64,000 nucleotides of DNA from Marthasterias glacialis (lineage: Eukaryota > Echinodermata > Asteroidea > Forcipulatida > Asteriidae): positions 18,108,754 to 18,172,753 of the forward strand of contig OU452229.1 in NCBI GenBank assembly GCA_911728455.2. The letters run 5' to 3'. Positions 39,202-52,200 of the stretch are shown in pieces. Below the pieces are notes generated by a model. It saw nothing but the letters and a program-made list of their open reading frames with translations, was not told the origin of the DNA and made no database searches. The translations under genes were made by a program, and so were the position numbers. Every line of letters starts with the position of its first letter. Position 1 is the first letter of the stretch.

Positions 39202-40124
39202 ATAGGGGTGTCACCATACCAACACCCACATCCACTTGTTCTAAAAGTGTAATTTACTAATGACAGAAAGCTTGTAAGCTTTTCTTATATTCTATGTGAA
39301 ATAATGATGACAATGTTATACTTTTCCATCCATTTTCATCAGGACAATTTCAAAAAGAGTACCTTTTTATGTAAAAAAAAAATATAAATTGATTAACAAC
39401 CTAAAAGAAGGGGCTTGACACAGTGAAAATTATTCCAAGGGAGACAGCATTTTCTTTGGATGGATAGATAGCTGAGAGCTGTGTTACTACCGCATCCATA
39501 ATAAATGCGTCAATGCTGTACTTATCCGGATGTCAAAAACCTATGTGTGTAGAGACCACGCTTGCGACCTTCAATGCTAATAAATGAGACATGCTTAACA
39601 ATAGCTTTATATTGGTTAACTGATCCACAACGTTAATCATTGGCTTAATTAGAATGAAGTCTATGGTCACAAAAGATACATAAATCAAACTAGGAGGGAA
39701 TAGCTTTCACTTAAAAAAAAAAATGACAGCAAGGTGAGCCAATTCTCGTGAAAAAAAAAGCATCAGAGTCCAATACAACAAGATTTATTTCATTATTTTG
39801 GTTTGCCTTTAAAAAGAACATTATTCTGACTGTACAGTTTTGGAACATTTCCTCTTCTGTTCTGGTGTTAAAAGGTTGTGTTATAATCACTGAGAGGAAT
39901 CTCTGAATGGCAGATCTTTTAAATAGCTGGTATTCTGCGTTCCTTAAAAGTAGTACACAACATTGGAAATAATCAGTGAAAAAATTATCAATGATATTTA
40001 ATGTGAAGGCTTACTTTATAAACATATTATAAGTACTAATTGTCCACAGAAATATTTCAGTCTGGAACATTAGGATGTGTCATAAAATTGTTACCCCCCT
40101 CCCCTCGCCCCAACTCTTTTATTT

Positions 40125-40153
40125 CTTATTTCGATATGCCATATCGAAATAAG
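40125..40153. repeat. Short perfect palindrome
   Basis: CTTATTTCGATAT and its inverse around a 3-nt loop, in the 3' flank of the downstream selenoprotein gene. Confidence 0.6.
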
Positions 40154-41369
40154 CAGATATGAATGTGCACACACACACACACACAAACAGAAAATTGTGA
40201 ACCAGTATTTAGTGGTTTATCCAAAATCAAGAGCACCTAATCTAATGAGTTTTCTCAGGTTTGTTGCATGATGGTTTTTTTCTGAAGTCTAGATAGAAAT
40301 TAATGCACTCTTCCAGTGACCAAATATGTAATATAACTCAAAAGTGAGCAAGAGTGGGTACATATATATTGTTCTTATTGGGATAACTTTTATTGATAGT
40401 GATCCCCCCAAAATATCTAAATAATTGTTGGGTGTTTTTTTTTTCTGAAAGCTCTGGTACCAACCATCATCCTATGAAGTACATCCCACTGCAATGATGC
40501 CATTTACAAGAAAATTAAGTTGTGTCTCATCTACCGTAGCAGGAAATTCAAACGAGTATTGTAACAGGCACAAGGACATACCCCTAAAAAAAATATAACC
40601 GGTGGCAGACTCAAGTTTTGAGGGAGTGTAGGTCCACAGGTCTCACCAAAATCCTGAATATCAAGCAATAAACCACAAGGGAAACTGACTGGGGAATATT
40701 TTTTTAAATCAATCCTGGGGTGAACTAAACCCTGGAGTTAAACAATCGACCCGTTTCACAATCTTACATTTCCCCATTTATTAGACACATTGGGATTAAT
40801 TCAGGCTGTTCTGAGATCATCCAGACTGGGAAAAGCAGAACAAAATACCCTTCCCTAAATATACAGGAAATTACGAGAATTGTTTTTTATAGACACTATC
40901 CTGTGACAACATAATTTACTTGACAGTTTTACAGTGAGCAAGTTTTCACAGCACAAAAACGCCACTTTTGTTTGTCCGTTTTTGCTTGATCTTTGATCTT
41001 TGTTTTTTGTTTTGTTACGTACCAATTCTCAGACCAATGCTTTAAGTATACCTGAATTTCCAAAAAGCTGACAACTGAGTTGGGAATAATGAAGTAATAA
41101 ACCCCATATTAGTCGCCATTGATGAGGTCAAACAATGGAAATGCATCATGTGTTTCTGAACAACACACCAGCTACCTGTCAATAAGAAGTATTCTTTTGA
41201 CCTCAAAGCTTATTGCTATGCATTTCTACCTTCAATAAATTTCTGATGTTCACCTGGAAAGAAAGACCTTCAAATATGTAATGTCCGACTAATCAAATAT
41301 TGAGCATTTTGTAAGTAGTGCCTCGTGCCGTGTCCATTCAATTATTTTGCAATTTTTTTGTTTTGTTTT

Positions 41370-44300
41370 TTAAAGAAGGCTGCAAGTCCTTGTCTGGTTG
41401 GTCCCAATAGGTTTAACATCTCCCTTCCCGCTGTATTTCTTTATGGCTTCCACAATCTGTGAAGATAAATCAGATATAAAAAAACAAATCCTTCCCTGTG
41501 AAATTTAACACAAAAGGAAATGCGTTACTACACCTTTCCACAAGATCAAGTAAAAAACCAAAAAATAGTTATAAATCGATAATTCCACAAGCACTCATAG
41601 GATAACAAAGGAACCCTTCAGCAAACCTGAAAGAGTCTAGAAGAGTTTATGTACATGGTGTCTCCGCAAACTTCACTAGAGTGTACTTCCACCATGCACA
41701 GTTTTAAATTCTACTAGAGGAAAATTTGACACAACACGCAGGTCAAGTTCGGGTGGGTGACTAGATTCAACTGTCTTACCGAACGCTGCATGGTTTTGAC
41801 TAGCTAGTCCAACAGAATCAACCTAGCTCTGGTGCACTGTTTGTCTATAGTCAATTCGCCAGTTGTGTCACGAGTTGTTTAACAATAGCGGTAGGATGTT
41901 GTTCAAAATGGCACCCCAAAAAATGTGAAAAATTCTTTGCAGTGAAATAGCTAGTTAATTATTGCACCAAAGTTAAGAAAATAGGAGGGGGGAACTAGAA
42001 AATGAACTTGAAAACGTGCTAACATTTGCTGAATCCTATCGTCTGCTCATTTTAAAAAAAAGTTCCAATAAAAACAGTATACACGTTAAACTTTTTAGAA
42101 AGTTTTGCCTCATTAAGATTTTGGTCTTGTAAAGTAAATTCTGTTCCGGTATTACAAGCCCTGCAGTCTTTTGGAATTTTACCCCAAATTCAAGCACTGT
42201 GCATGATACAATGCATTATTGAGCATCAGAATTTTTTTAATTTTTTTTAACTTCAACACTGTTATGACAACAGCCCCTTTCATAAAAAAAATGAATACAT
42301 TATTAGAAGTTCTGTCATCAGCCTTTTCAATATCTGATTGAAAACATGATAATCTGTTAAAATTTATTATTTCAGACAATCATATACCATACCTTTAATA
42401 TCAAATGAAAAAACTCTTACCTCAATATTATTTGGAAATCTACCATTTTCTAGTTTGGAGTACAACAGCTGGCCATTAAGGAATACTTCAAATGAAGCTG
42501 AGCAAATAATGAAGGGGGAAAAAAAACTGTCATGGTTTAATAACAGCAGATGAAACTACTCAGACTTTTTTAATAATTAATTTTTCCATAATTCTTTTAC
42601 CTTTGAACACTTAAAGCTCCAGCTAATCGGGTTACTTCCTCAACTGAATATATGTATTATAAATTTATAGATGCTGTATTGAAATTTTATTTCTAGCCCT
42701 GACCTATTAATTCTTTATATGGGGCTGGATATGTGGCAGGGTGTACCCCCCCCCCCCTCCTATTGCGTCTTCATTGTGTTCTGGGAATCTCAGGAATTCA
42801 TTTGAGGATTTTAGGGGGGTGCTTCTGTACAAGAGGGGAAGAGTGTGTTAGAGAATGGGAACATTGGGGGGGGCCTCCCTCTGCCACATATCGGGCATGG
42901 TATACAAAAATGAAAGAACACCAATAGTAATACATCTGAAATTGACTTTTGAATATGTTGAATTTTGGTTACCGGTATATACCGCTGTACTTTCTTTTGT
43001 TACACAACAAACTTAGACATACACTCCACACTATCATTAATGTTCATTTTAATCACTCATACAGTTAATTATTTATTTTTATTATTTTGTTTACATTGGA
43101 AGTCATTCATTAATTGATTCCCCCATTTTCTTTATCCCTCAGGCCCCCCCCCCCCATAAACACACACACAAGTATGTAATGACCTCCAATTGTGGACCCT
43201 CCTTTGTTCACCTCTTTGACCTGACAAACGTGGACCCCATTGTTTTCCTTTATGATAGCAATCGTGGACCTATTGTCCCTTTTGTTATAAGTCCTCGGTT
43301 TGAATGTCACTACAAGTACACCCACACACACATGTGTGTGTAAACACCTGCACTGGGGGACCGACCTATTGTCCCTCTGTTGTTTGTACTTATCAACTCT
43401 ATTGTTCCTTTTGTTGTGTCCCCTGTTTGAATGTGTATACCTACCCAGTCTGGCACTGCTGCTGCAAAGCACCATTTATATCGATCTCAGTTCCACTTAC
43501 AATGTTATAACAATTCCATCAAAATGAAATTTCAGACTCAGATGTTAACACAAGGCCTTTCAGATCAATAATATCCTTGTTTTACAGTTTTGTTATAGTT
43601 TGGCAATTTAAGACAAAAAAAAATGGTTTAAAAATATGATTAGTTTGGTCTTAAAGCTCACTGATTATAAGGTTGATGCTGGAAGGTACTCTTAAACTTC
43701 AAATGTTCCCATCTGAAATACTGTCAAAGTCAAGGAAATAGTACTCTCTTAATGTAAAAGAGTGAAAACATCACTCTCTTGCCCGAGTGGTGGTGTAATT
43801 TTCACTCTTTTTAGAGTGCAATTATCTCTAGTTTGCTCTTTTAGAGTGAAATTTAAGTGAACTTCACTCTGAATCAGAAAGAAAATATTTTGATTGCAGC
43901 AATCAAAATAAGCCTGATATGCATGGCACAAATCCTTGATAAAACATTAACCATTTGTTGCTTTCATTTCAACCTCTCGATACCAAATGTTTTTGACATA
44001 ACTGCTGGTGACCACATTGTTTGACCGCTCAAGCATGACGCACACATGCACAACAGAAAGCTTGTATTCAAAGGCAAATTTTACAAATACTATTTCATCT
44101 TTAAGTTATTAATAAATACAGCAAAATCAGTAATTAAAAATGTCTGAATTAAAGCCCCAGCTCAACATTTGTAAGAAGAAAAACATAAATGTTTACAGAT
44201 TTACATATACCTTACATGGTATAAAGATAATGATGATAGAACACTTTCCTTGAAATATTTCTGCCTAAAGTGTTATCGTTTTTAAATAATAAATGAACTA

Positions 44301-46348
44301 AGATCCCAAATTAGTTTTCGTCTCAGTGAGACGAAAACTCTGCCTTTTTACCGTTTTCTCGCAAATGAAACAACGGGATGAGCTGACAATTTCAACGGTT
44401 GATTTTATTACAAATATCTCTTGATTTGTGCAAAGAATGGAAGCATCTACAGTCAGTTTACCAATGTTGAGCTAGGGCTTTAATGAATTCCCTCTTATGT
44501 AATCCAACAATCAAGTTCTTTGTTTCCTCATCTATAAACACTCAAACACTTTTTCTAACAACCATATGATGGCACTCTGGTGTTTTGGCATATCGAATCT
44601 TTCCACTCCATTTTGGAGGGAATGCATAATTCTACCTCCATGATACTAGCGACCTATTTTATTTCACCATCTTTGGAAAGATCTGATATTCCCTTTCCAA
44701 CCACAGTAAGCTTGGGTATGGAGGGTGAACATAGACATAATCTACAGCTTTATAACAAACAGCCTTTGTGCTCAGGCTTGAGCGCTTTTTTGCGTGTAAG
44801 CTTGGGCGACAAATATCGCTAATGGTCAAGAAAGGGTGAAATGTGACCACCAATTTTGATGAAATTTTCACAGGTTGAAAATTAGAGTACCAAATTAACT
44901 TGCACTTCCCAAAAAAACAAAACAAAAAACAAACACCAAACAACGATGTATAAAGTCACTTTATAAAGCTGACCTGTTCTTCCAACTTCACCACTGACCA
45001 CTGCTTCAGGAACTGATGCACGAAGGTCATCCACCAGGTAATTGAAGCGGGGAAAATACCCTCAACCTCCACTGATTAAAATTTTAAAATATATAAAATA
45101 TAGATTACTTTGACTTAGTGAAAATGCCCGCTATTTGTGGTTTGTGACACTTGATAATTTTAAGACAATATTTAAAGTGGAAGAATAATTAGATTTTTTT
45201 TTTCATTTTTCAATTGCCTGATCCTACTCAAAATCTAATTGCAATTAAAACAAACTGAAATATCAAAAAAACAAAAAACTAACAGGATCCTTATCATTGG
45301 TGCAAACTGTTTAACCTTTAAATTCATTTCAGTACCAGTATATTTTACTCTTGAGTATTAAAGCTACCATTGGGTGTATTATTTATTTTAAATTCTCACA
45401 GATAATAAAGTTTTAATGGATTGAACTGAATCAGAATAAATTCAAACCAAGGGAAGTGCTCAAAATTTATAACTTGACATGCACAGCAGCTGAAGGTATA
45501 TTGCAGCTCAATACTGCCAAGCCTTAAATATGTTGGGTTATCACAGGCCGCCCCCTCCCCTCCCCCCACAGGCTGGGGGGCAGGGGAGGGGAAAATTCGG
45601 GCAAAGCAAGAAGGGAAAACAATTAGAAAACATCTCGAAATTGGTACTTGTGTTTTTATTTGAGTAAAATTTTTGAAAGGATTGAAATCAACCCCTCTGT
45701 CTACCTTGACCAAAGAGTCCACATACACTGCCTATGTGGACCCTGCAATACTTGTTAACATTATCTGGCATGTTTTGTACGCCAGATAATGTATAAATAT
45801 TAAACCGCGTTGTAGGGTCCAGTTACTCGGACTAACGTCTATGGGGATTATTAATATTATTATAATATTATTATTAAGTCAAAAGAGCAGTATGCGCTAT
45901 TTGGACCTGCATACTTAACAAAAGAATATGAATAATATTTAGGGCTAAAATGTCGTATGATCAGACTGCCACTCTATATCTTAATGTAGGTCGAATTCTA
46001 TCCTTACCTGTCTGGAAATGGAATGAACTATGTAACCATGGAGGTAGAAAATAACCTCCACGATGTAACTCAATTAAGTCGTCTTATATATTTCGTTTAG
46101 AGGATAGTTTATCAACTTCCTCCATGGTCAAACTGTCCTCTTCTTCTGACAAAAAAAACACTTCATTGAAGTTCGAACTTTTAAAGGCGATTTAGTTAGT
46201 TGCGATGATCGTAACCCTCCCGACGGTCGGAGACCGTCGGGAGGATGGAGGGTTACGATTATCGCAACTACGATTTAGTGTACTTGTGGTAAATTTTACA
46301 GCTTGGGAATACTTACCAATATTCTACCTGGATCTTTTTGGCTGTCAT
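41370..46348 (-). CDS. Selenoprotein W/MIEN1-like protein, CGGU redox motif and C-terminal CSLL box (downstream paralog)
   Basis: Four exons on the minus strand: 46317-46348 (ATG, MTAKKIQVEY plus two bases of Cys), 44974-45071, 42421-42497, 41370-41456 (TAA). All borders are GT-AG and phases fit. The product is 97 residues if the in-frame TGA at 45062-45064 is read as selenocysteine (residue 14), giving Cys11-Gly-Gly-Sec14. Later landmarks are FPRF, SFEVFLNGQLLYSKLENG, and the last four residues CSLL, a CaaL-type prenylation signal. SelW-family proteins are thioredoxin-fold redox proteins with CxxU or CxxC. The fold and the C-terminal lipidation box match vertebrate MIEN1 (CxxC, CVIL) better than SelW. 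The ATG has A at -3. A sense AATAAA lies at about 40777-40782, 590 nt past the stop. I did not find a clear SECIS element. The alternative, a decayed gene, is unlikely because all four exons are open and match the paralog. Confidence 0.85.
42729..42891. mobile_element. Inverted-repeat element with ATATGTGGCAGGG ends
   Basis: Left ATATGTGGCAGGG is mirrored by CCCTCTGCCACATAT on the right, with poly(C) and poly(G) tracts inside. The right half is shared with 22688-22785. Confidence 0.55.
43560..43960 (+). repeat. Dispersed repeat H copy 2, interrupted by an element with ACTCTTTTAGAGTG-like ends
   Basis: The outer parts match 32630-32900. The extra segment at about 43740-43885 is rich in inverted ACTCT/AGAGT motifs and resembles 61490-61640. 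It lies in intron 2 of the downstream selenoprotein gene. Confidence 0.45.
44974..45071 (-). other. Exon 2 of the downstream selenoprotein gene, containing the Sec UGA
   Basis: The exon opens with one base that completes Cys11, then Gly-Gly-(TGA)-Gly-Tyr-Phe-Pro-Arg-Phe, and is open for the remaining codons. At 98 nt it has the same length and phase as its counterpart at 51306-51403. Twenty-two of 32 residues, counting the UGA, are identical between the two. Confidence 0.85.
46034..46132. repeat. Short inverted repeat, ACCATGGAGGTAGAA family
   Basis: ACCATGGAGGTAGAA at the left and TTCCTCCATGGT at the right. A compact hairpin version lies at 56725-56768. Both are in intron 1 of a selenoprotein gene, close to exon 1. 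Confidence 0.5.
46197..46270. mobile_element. Short hairpin relative of E3 (E5, 74 bp) in intron 1 of the downstream selenoprotein gene
   Basis: The ends are TAGTTGCG and CGCAACTA, flanked by exact 9-bp duplications CGATTTAGT (46188-46196, 46271-46279). It consists almost only of the terminal segment of E3 (GTAACCCTCC, CGACGGTCGG) folded back. It lies 47 bp past the exon 1 donor. Confidence 0.85.
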
Positions 46349-47940
46349 TTTTGGAGATATCTTTACAAGCGCCTACCTGTACACAAACCATTCACAGGAG
46401 GTTTCAGTCCGTGTTATAAAAATCCACAGAAGCACGCCAGTTCCGTCAAAAGAAGTAACTGTAACGTCCACGCGCGTAACAATTCGTAGACCACAATAAA
46501 CTAGCCCGGAAGTCCCTCGACTATTGATGTCTGATTTCAAGATTAAACGTTGGGGGCGACTTATGAAATAATAATCTGATAAAAATATTTGTACGACTGT
46601 TATTTTGGTAAGGAGACAGAGCATCAATTCCAATCCTCTGGTCTTCAATACACACTTTTGTATCAGTTAAGCTGTCACATTGAAAATGTAACACCTAAAA
46701 ATGTGGACATGCTAAGGATGGTGTACACAACTGTGTCTTAGTTCTTTAATACGGTGTTCGCAAAAAAAACCTGATAAGATACAATAAAACAACTTCCATA
46801 TACATGTAAGTATTAAGCTTTGGAAAATACCAATTAAGCAAAGAAAATTCATCATTTGTCAAGCATGTACCGCCCCCTTTAGTAATCATTGACCCATGAC
46901 TCATCATAATTAAAAGTGCATGACCTTCAATTGGTTCGCTTCATGTAGATACATTAAATAAATCGGTTTTGCAAATTTCTTCGAAGGTTGCTCACTCAAT
47001 TTTTACGAAAACCCATGTTTAGATATGCAATGAAAAATGACATCATAAAAGATATAAATAGTATTCAATGCAAAATGAGACACGATTAACAAATATGTAT
47101 ATCAGCAGTATCAAACATTTATTTGAACTTCAACAAAATCTACACCATTATTTAATTATTATCTTGATTATACAACCCTTCCATGTTACACTCGCCCATC
47201 ACATACTTGACACCCCAGACTATTTATCAAGGTTAAATTTGGGGGATATTCCCTTTTCAACTTAACCCATCATTCGCTGGATCCTTCATGTCATGTGACA
47301 GGCAAGACTAAAACAACAAAGGGTAATTGGTTATCACCTGTGGCTAAAAGAATGCAAAGAATTGTTTGGTTTTAAAGTTCGATGTTGTAACACAGGCAGA
47401 ACACACGTACGGTAGCTGGAAGGGAGCCATATGCTCAGTTCCGCTCTTTGAGGAAGAGGTAGTTACCCTCCCCTCCCCACCCAGCAATTGCAGCCATCTT
47501 TGTCTGATTCCCCGTATACACACTGACAATGATATATATGAATTCTGCTCAAGCAAAAGGGCCAGACTATTTGTCTCTATCGGCCTCATTTTGGTGACAT
47601 TGTTTTGAGTGTAAAAAAAAAAAATCTAACATTGCTGCAGTATGAAAATAGATCTTTTGTCCATTCTCATTGTTTCCAGACAAAATCAAGTATAGGATCA
47701 TTCAGTGTTTACAAAGAAACTCCACAGTATAGTCAAATCTGAATTTCACCTCCGGTGGTCATCTTGCAGTACATATTTTGAATCTACTCTTCATTCACAA
47801 TCACAAGTCTCCAAGACACAAACTTGTTTTTACAAAAAGATACTTGAATGATCAAAATGCACAATACTGACAACATATCAGTATGCATATTTAAGTTATC
47901 TTAAAAAAATATACCATTTTTATTTCCCTAAGAATGAACA

Positions 47941-48086
47941 ATGAGAGACTTTTGAGGACACAATGTGGCAGCAGATTTACCAGGTAAATCCATTGTTCTC
48001 GGCAATGTGCACATGCTCAGAACTGCGCAAACAATGGAAATTTACCTGGTAAGTCTACTGCCACCTAGTGGTCCAAAGTTTCCCAT
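47941..48086. mobile_element. MITE family A copy 3
   Basis: Uninterrupted copy with the ends GAGAGACTTT and AAAGTTTCCC and both GGTGGCAG-type arms. It lies downstream of the upstream selenoprotein gene on its strand. Confidence 0.75.
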
Positions 48087-48207
48087 TACCACATACAGTC
48101 TTTCTTAAGCAGACCTAAATCAAAAGATGGGAAGTCCCAGTCAGTTGTCAAAAACTGAAGTCCAAGAGCAAGACATCCAGATCTGAGTTAACATTCATTG
48201 TCAACAG

Positions 48208-48416
48208 TACTGGGCCAAATTTCTGAGAGCTGCTTAAGCAGAAAACTTTGCTTAACAACTTTCTGCTAAGTAAACCAAAAAAATATTAGCAGGAAACCAG
48301 TCACAGACATGTGGAACAGTATTTTGGCTGGTAACCTTATTCTGGTAAGCATAGCTTTTTTGTTCTTAGCTACCTTTTTTGTGCTAAAGCAGCTCTACGA
48401 AACTGGGTCCAGGTGT
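48208..48416. mobile_element. MITE family C copy
   Basis: Left end GGGCCAAATTTCTGAGAGCTG with GCTTAAGCAG, right end AAGCAGCTCTACGAAACTGG, and the GGAAACCAGTCACAGAC core. Confidence 0.65.
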
Positions 48417-48421
48417 GAATA

Positions 48422-48850
48422 CAGAGGTGCATTTTGGCGACCCCAACCAGAAACATGTTTGAGCTTCGGTCATTGGTTAAGCGTTTCCCCGTGTTCAGTT
48501 GAACCGCGGTGACGCAGCTGTTCCGAACTGTAACCAAGGCGTTTGCTCGGTTTCAAGATGGCTGATTCCATAAACAAACGAAATTCTTTTAAAATGAAAA
48601 ACCTTAAAAGCATGCCAATCCAACAATCATGACAATGCTGATGAAATTACAAAGACTAAGTTCCATAACTTGAAAATAAATGAAGACTGTACATTTTTAG
48701 AACATTTATTTTCAAGAGATATCCTTACGTCATGAACTGTTTGTGGTCACCTATCCGTTTTGGCGGAGCTCTCAGAAATACTTTCAGTCTGTGAATTTTT
48801 AGTCAGAAACTTGTTTCTGATCAGGGTCGCCAAAATGCACCCCAGAAATG
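48422..48850. mobile_element. TIR element downstream of the upstream selenoprotein gene
   Basis: GGTGCATTTTGGCGACCCC with CCAGAAACATG on the left is inverted on the right as GTTTCTGATCAGGGTCGCC and AAAATGCACC. The element is about 430 bp and non-coding. Confidence 0.55.
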
Positions 48851-49228
48851 CATATGGAAAAAACCTGAGTGAGAAAGTTAAAGACAAGAACTAACAAAGT
48901 GCTTGAAGTTGTTTTAATCCAACTGACACTGACAAAAGTGGTCTCAAGTGTTGAAGTATTGAAAAGTTCCGCAAACTGAGAGTGAGGAAAGTTTGAAAGG
49001 ATTGGTATCATGTTTGAGCCATATTCCAGGCTGGTTTGGAAAACAGACTGGTCCCTTGATTGTCTATTTGGAAACGGTATTGGTGATTACTTCAATGTAG
49101 ACTGGGAACATGTCAAAGATTGCAAGGAGCATAATAAAAGTCTAATGTGATGGAATAAAACGCAAAAAATCAAGATGGAAGATTCTGATGCATTCTAGTA
49201 GCCAGTGGTAGTCTGGTGACTTGCCATC

Positions 49229-52200
49229 TTACAACACCGTGCATTCACTGACTGTCTCGGTAACTGGCACAACATCTCCCCCATTGTACTCTAAGATAGA
49301 TCTGATGACCTGTTATAAAAATAAAAAAAAAGATTATCGGCATTTTTAAAATTTTTAATTGTTTTTTAACTGATTTGGGAAGTGATGAGGAAAGGCAATA
49401 AATAAACAATCTAACTGACTCAATTCACCTGATGTCATCATCACAACAATCTTGGTTGCCCCATTTTGAAAGACAATGTCCCGGGGCGTGTGTTTTACAG
49501 TGTAGTACACATTTTAGGCGAATTACACGCTTACCATAATTTGTACGAGCCATTTGACTCCCAAAATGGCTAGCATGGCAGAGAGTAGCCGCATGTGATG
49601 ATGGTGCAAAGGGGCCAGTAGACTCTTAAGCCCGGTTCATACTTCACGCAAAGTGAATTTGACGTTATTCCCCTACATTCATAGCAAATACTTTGCAAGA
49701 GTTCAGCATATTTCAACTTGAGGGAATTGTTTGTTGCGAATTGGTGACGTCCAATAGACCAATCAATTAAGCCCCGCCTACTAACGTATTGACCAATCAC
49801 AGCCTTGACAATGCCACTGAAAGTCCGACAAAAGTTTCAAGACTTAAATGACCTACATCTATCATTGTCTCTCCTCAATACTTTGAAACATTTTATTGAA
49901 CATGAATACATTTTTCTTTCTGAGTTCTTTTTGTACTTTGTTCAGTTTGTCAAGAAATTAAGAATCTTCTAGCTTTGCAACATTAGGCCACATAACTTCA
50001 TAATAGTAACTTCATAATAGTCTGGTTTACCAGACACAGATGTGTGACAATCACTGTATACTTAGTGCTTTCCCCAAGTCATGCCGGAAAAAAATCCACA
50101 GGCATACTACTTCTTGTTTTAAAATTTACCACTTTTACTTTACAGTATTAAAACTATAAGGGGTACATAATAGTGTAAGCAGCTCCAACAAATAGTATGA
50201 GAATATTTATACCTCCTTGTTAACTGGAAATCCTCCATTCTTCAGTTTAGAGTACAACACCTGGCCATTCAGAGTCACTTCAAATGAACCTGTAAAACAG
50301 AAGACATCTATGTTTGTGAAGTACAACTTGGGAAAATGGAGGCCCGAGTTTCAGTAATTTCACTTTCATTTTGTATGTGTGAGTAGTGTGTCTTCCCCCT
50401 TGCCACTGCAGACTTTAAGAAAAGTAATCCAAGTTCAATGACAAACTGAGGACATCCTCAGTTCCATTTTGTGTAAAAACCCAATGAGGATGTCGCTAAA
50501 AAAGTCTAAGTCCAAAGAAGTCCAAACAATGGGAGAACAGAGAGAAGTCCTTGATTTACTAATCTTTTATTCTTGATGCAGTATGTACAGCACACTGTGT
50601 ACATCTACATTATTTTATGGTGTTCTTCAGTTTTCAATGGGCCATTTTGAGATATGGTGGACACAATACTACATGTATGACACTATTAGGTTTGGGTAAA
50701 TTTGTCTGTATACATCCAAACCAAACAGTCCCCTCCTATAGTTTCTGCCATATCTCAAAAAGGCTAATGGCACTGAAAATGAAGGGGAAAAAAATCAGGT
50801 GATCAACTGAGAAGTTCAATGCTGAAACTTGGAACGAAAAAGCAAGTAGTTTCAGTAAAAATTCCATCAAGAGAAGAATTTTGAAAACCCAGAGGGGTGA
50901 AAGGAGGGAGTGACCAGAATTCTAAACACCCTAAACCAAACTGGAAACCACTCTCCAACCCCCCAAATCAGTGTCGTATGGATACAACTTTGGCAAAATG
51001 TAGACTTTGTACAAATTCTAGCTCCACTCATGACAACAGACCTTATGCACATGACATCATTTGAGCAGAGCGCCCTCGGCTAGAGGTTAAAAGAAGGTTG
51101 CTCATCGGCCCATCATGTGCGCAATGCAAACATTGGATATGCGTTTTCCATTGTTGCATTATCGTTTTACCTCTAAGATGGCGGCGCGAGGACGTCAATG
51201 CATAAGGTCTATAAACCAAATTCGTTATTGCGTGGCATCATCGGCATAACAGATGAGTGAAGTCATCCCTTAAGCGTTAACATTTTTTTTTAAATCTTCA
51301 CTTACTCCTCCTGCCGACCCTGCCATCTACAACCGCTCCTGGAACTGAGGCCTTGATGTCGTCCATCAGCTCCTTGAAGCGGGGATAGTAGCCTCATCCA
51401 CCACTGTATAGTTCAAGAAAACAAAATATAATCAATTCAATGTATGCTGTAAGAAAACTGCAAGTACTTCACACTGCAAATTTAACACACTGTACATTTA
51501 CGATGCTATGCATTGTAGATGCAGTAATTAAATGTGTAAAAAATACTGTGACTGAACTGTTCATCCCACATATAGCAGGCATGGTGAGTCCAACTCCAAA
51601 ACTGCTTTTATTATATTATTATTTATTCTTTCTGGTAATGAAACCAAGGGACCCTCAAAAGTGCCTTGCACTGTAACCAGTAGGCCTGAGGATACCTGGG
51701 TAGAGAAGGTGATGAAGAAATGTCAGTTTTACATGTGGGAGGAAAACCCCAAATAGGGAAAACCCACGCAATCAGGTAGGGACTGAAAACCAAATCCACA
51801 TGCAAGGCACCGGTCTGGGATTCGAACCGGGGTCCACAGAGGTGAAAGGCAGGGAAAGACACCACTGAACCTAGGTCCTAGTCCCTGCAACCTCTCCAAA
51901 AATATTTTCTTGTTTGTCTACATTAACTATTACTCAGGAGTATTCTCCTGCCTAACTGGCTTTTGCCACAAAACATCACAGGAGACTGCAAAGACTGTGA
52001 AGTCTACAGTACACAAGCATGGTTTTCGGATAATACCAGCTGTACAAATAGAAGAAACCCATGCACCCAATGCTACTAGCCTAGAAGATGGCACTTTGTG
52101 GCAGTCTGTGACACCTGTGTACATGTATAGGATGGTTAACACATTTGAACATCATCACGTACACATATATAAAGAAATAATACAAACCACAACATATCTC

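Larger units (their letters stand above)
26661..41369. other. Long non-coding stretch between convergent genes
   Basis: About 14.7 kb, AT-rich, with many short ORFs that match nothing I recognise and lack codon-like composition. It contains a tRNA-like SINE (29781-29857), MITE-like elements (36622-36863, 38360-38607), a minisatellite and hAT element (38928-39209), and dispersed repeats near 32630-32900, 35205-35290 and 37031-37420. The right end should include the 3' UTR of the downstream selenoprotein gene. Confidence 0.6.
46349..49228. other. Interval between the two selenoprotein genes
   Basis: About 2.9 kb. On the minus strand it should hold the 3' UTR of the upstream paralog and the promoter and 5' UTR of the downstream one. 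It contains inverted-repeat elements at 47941-48086, 48208-48416 and 48422-48850. I saw no further exon. Confidence 0.55.

Noticed and set aside
41101-41160. Possible SECIS on the minus strand (ATGATGC... with CCATTG/CAATGG pairing)
   Set aside because: Arm lengths are unbalanced and the apical loop lacks the usual AA, so it does not fit the consensus.
43304-43510. Overlapping Thr/Cys-rich ORFs around a CA-rich tract
   Set aside because: Low-complexity sequence in an intron with no coding evidence on either strand.
48783-48840. Hairpin TCAGAAAC/GTTTCTGA after the upstream selenoprotein gene as a SECIS
   Set aside because: The stem is too short, the quartet spacing is wrong, and it lies in the terminal repeat of a mobile element.
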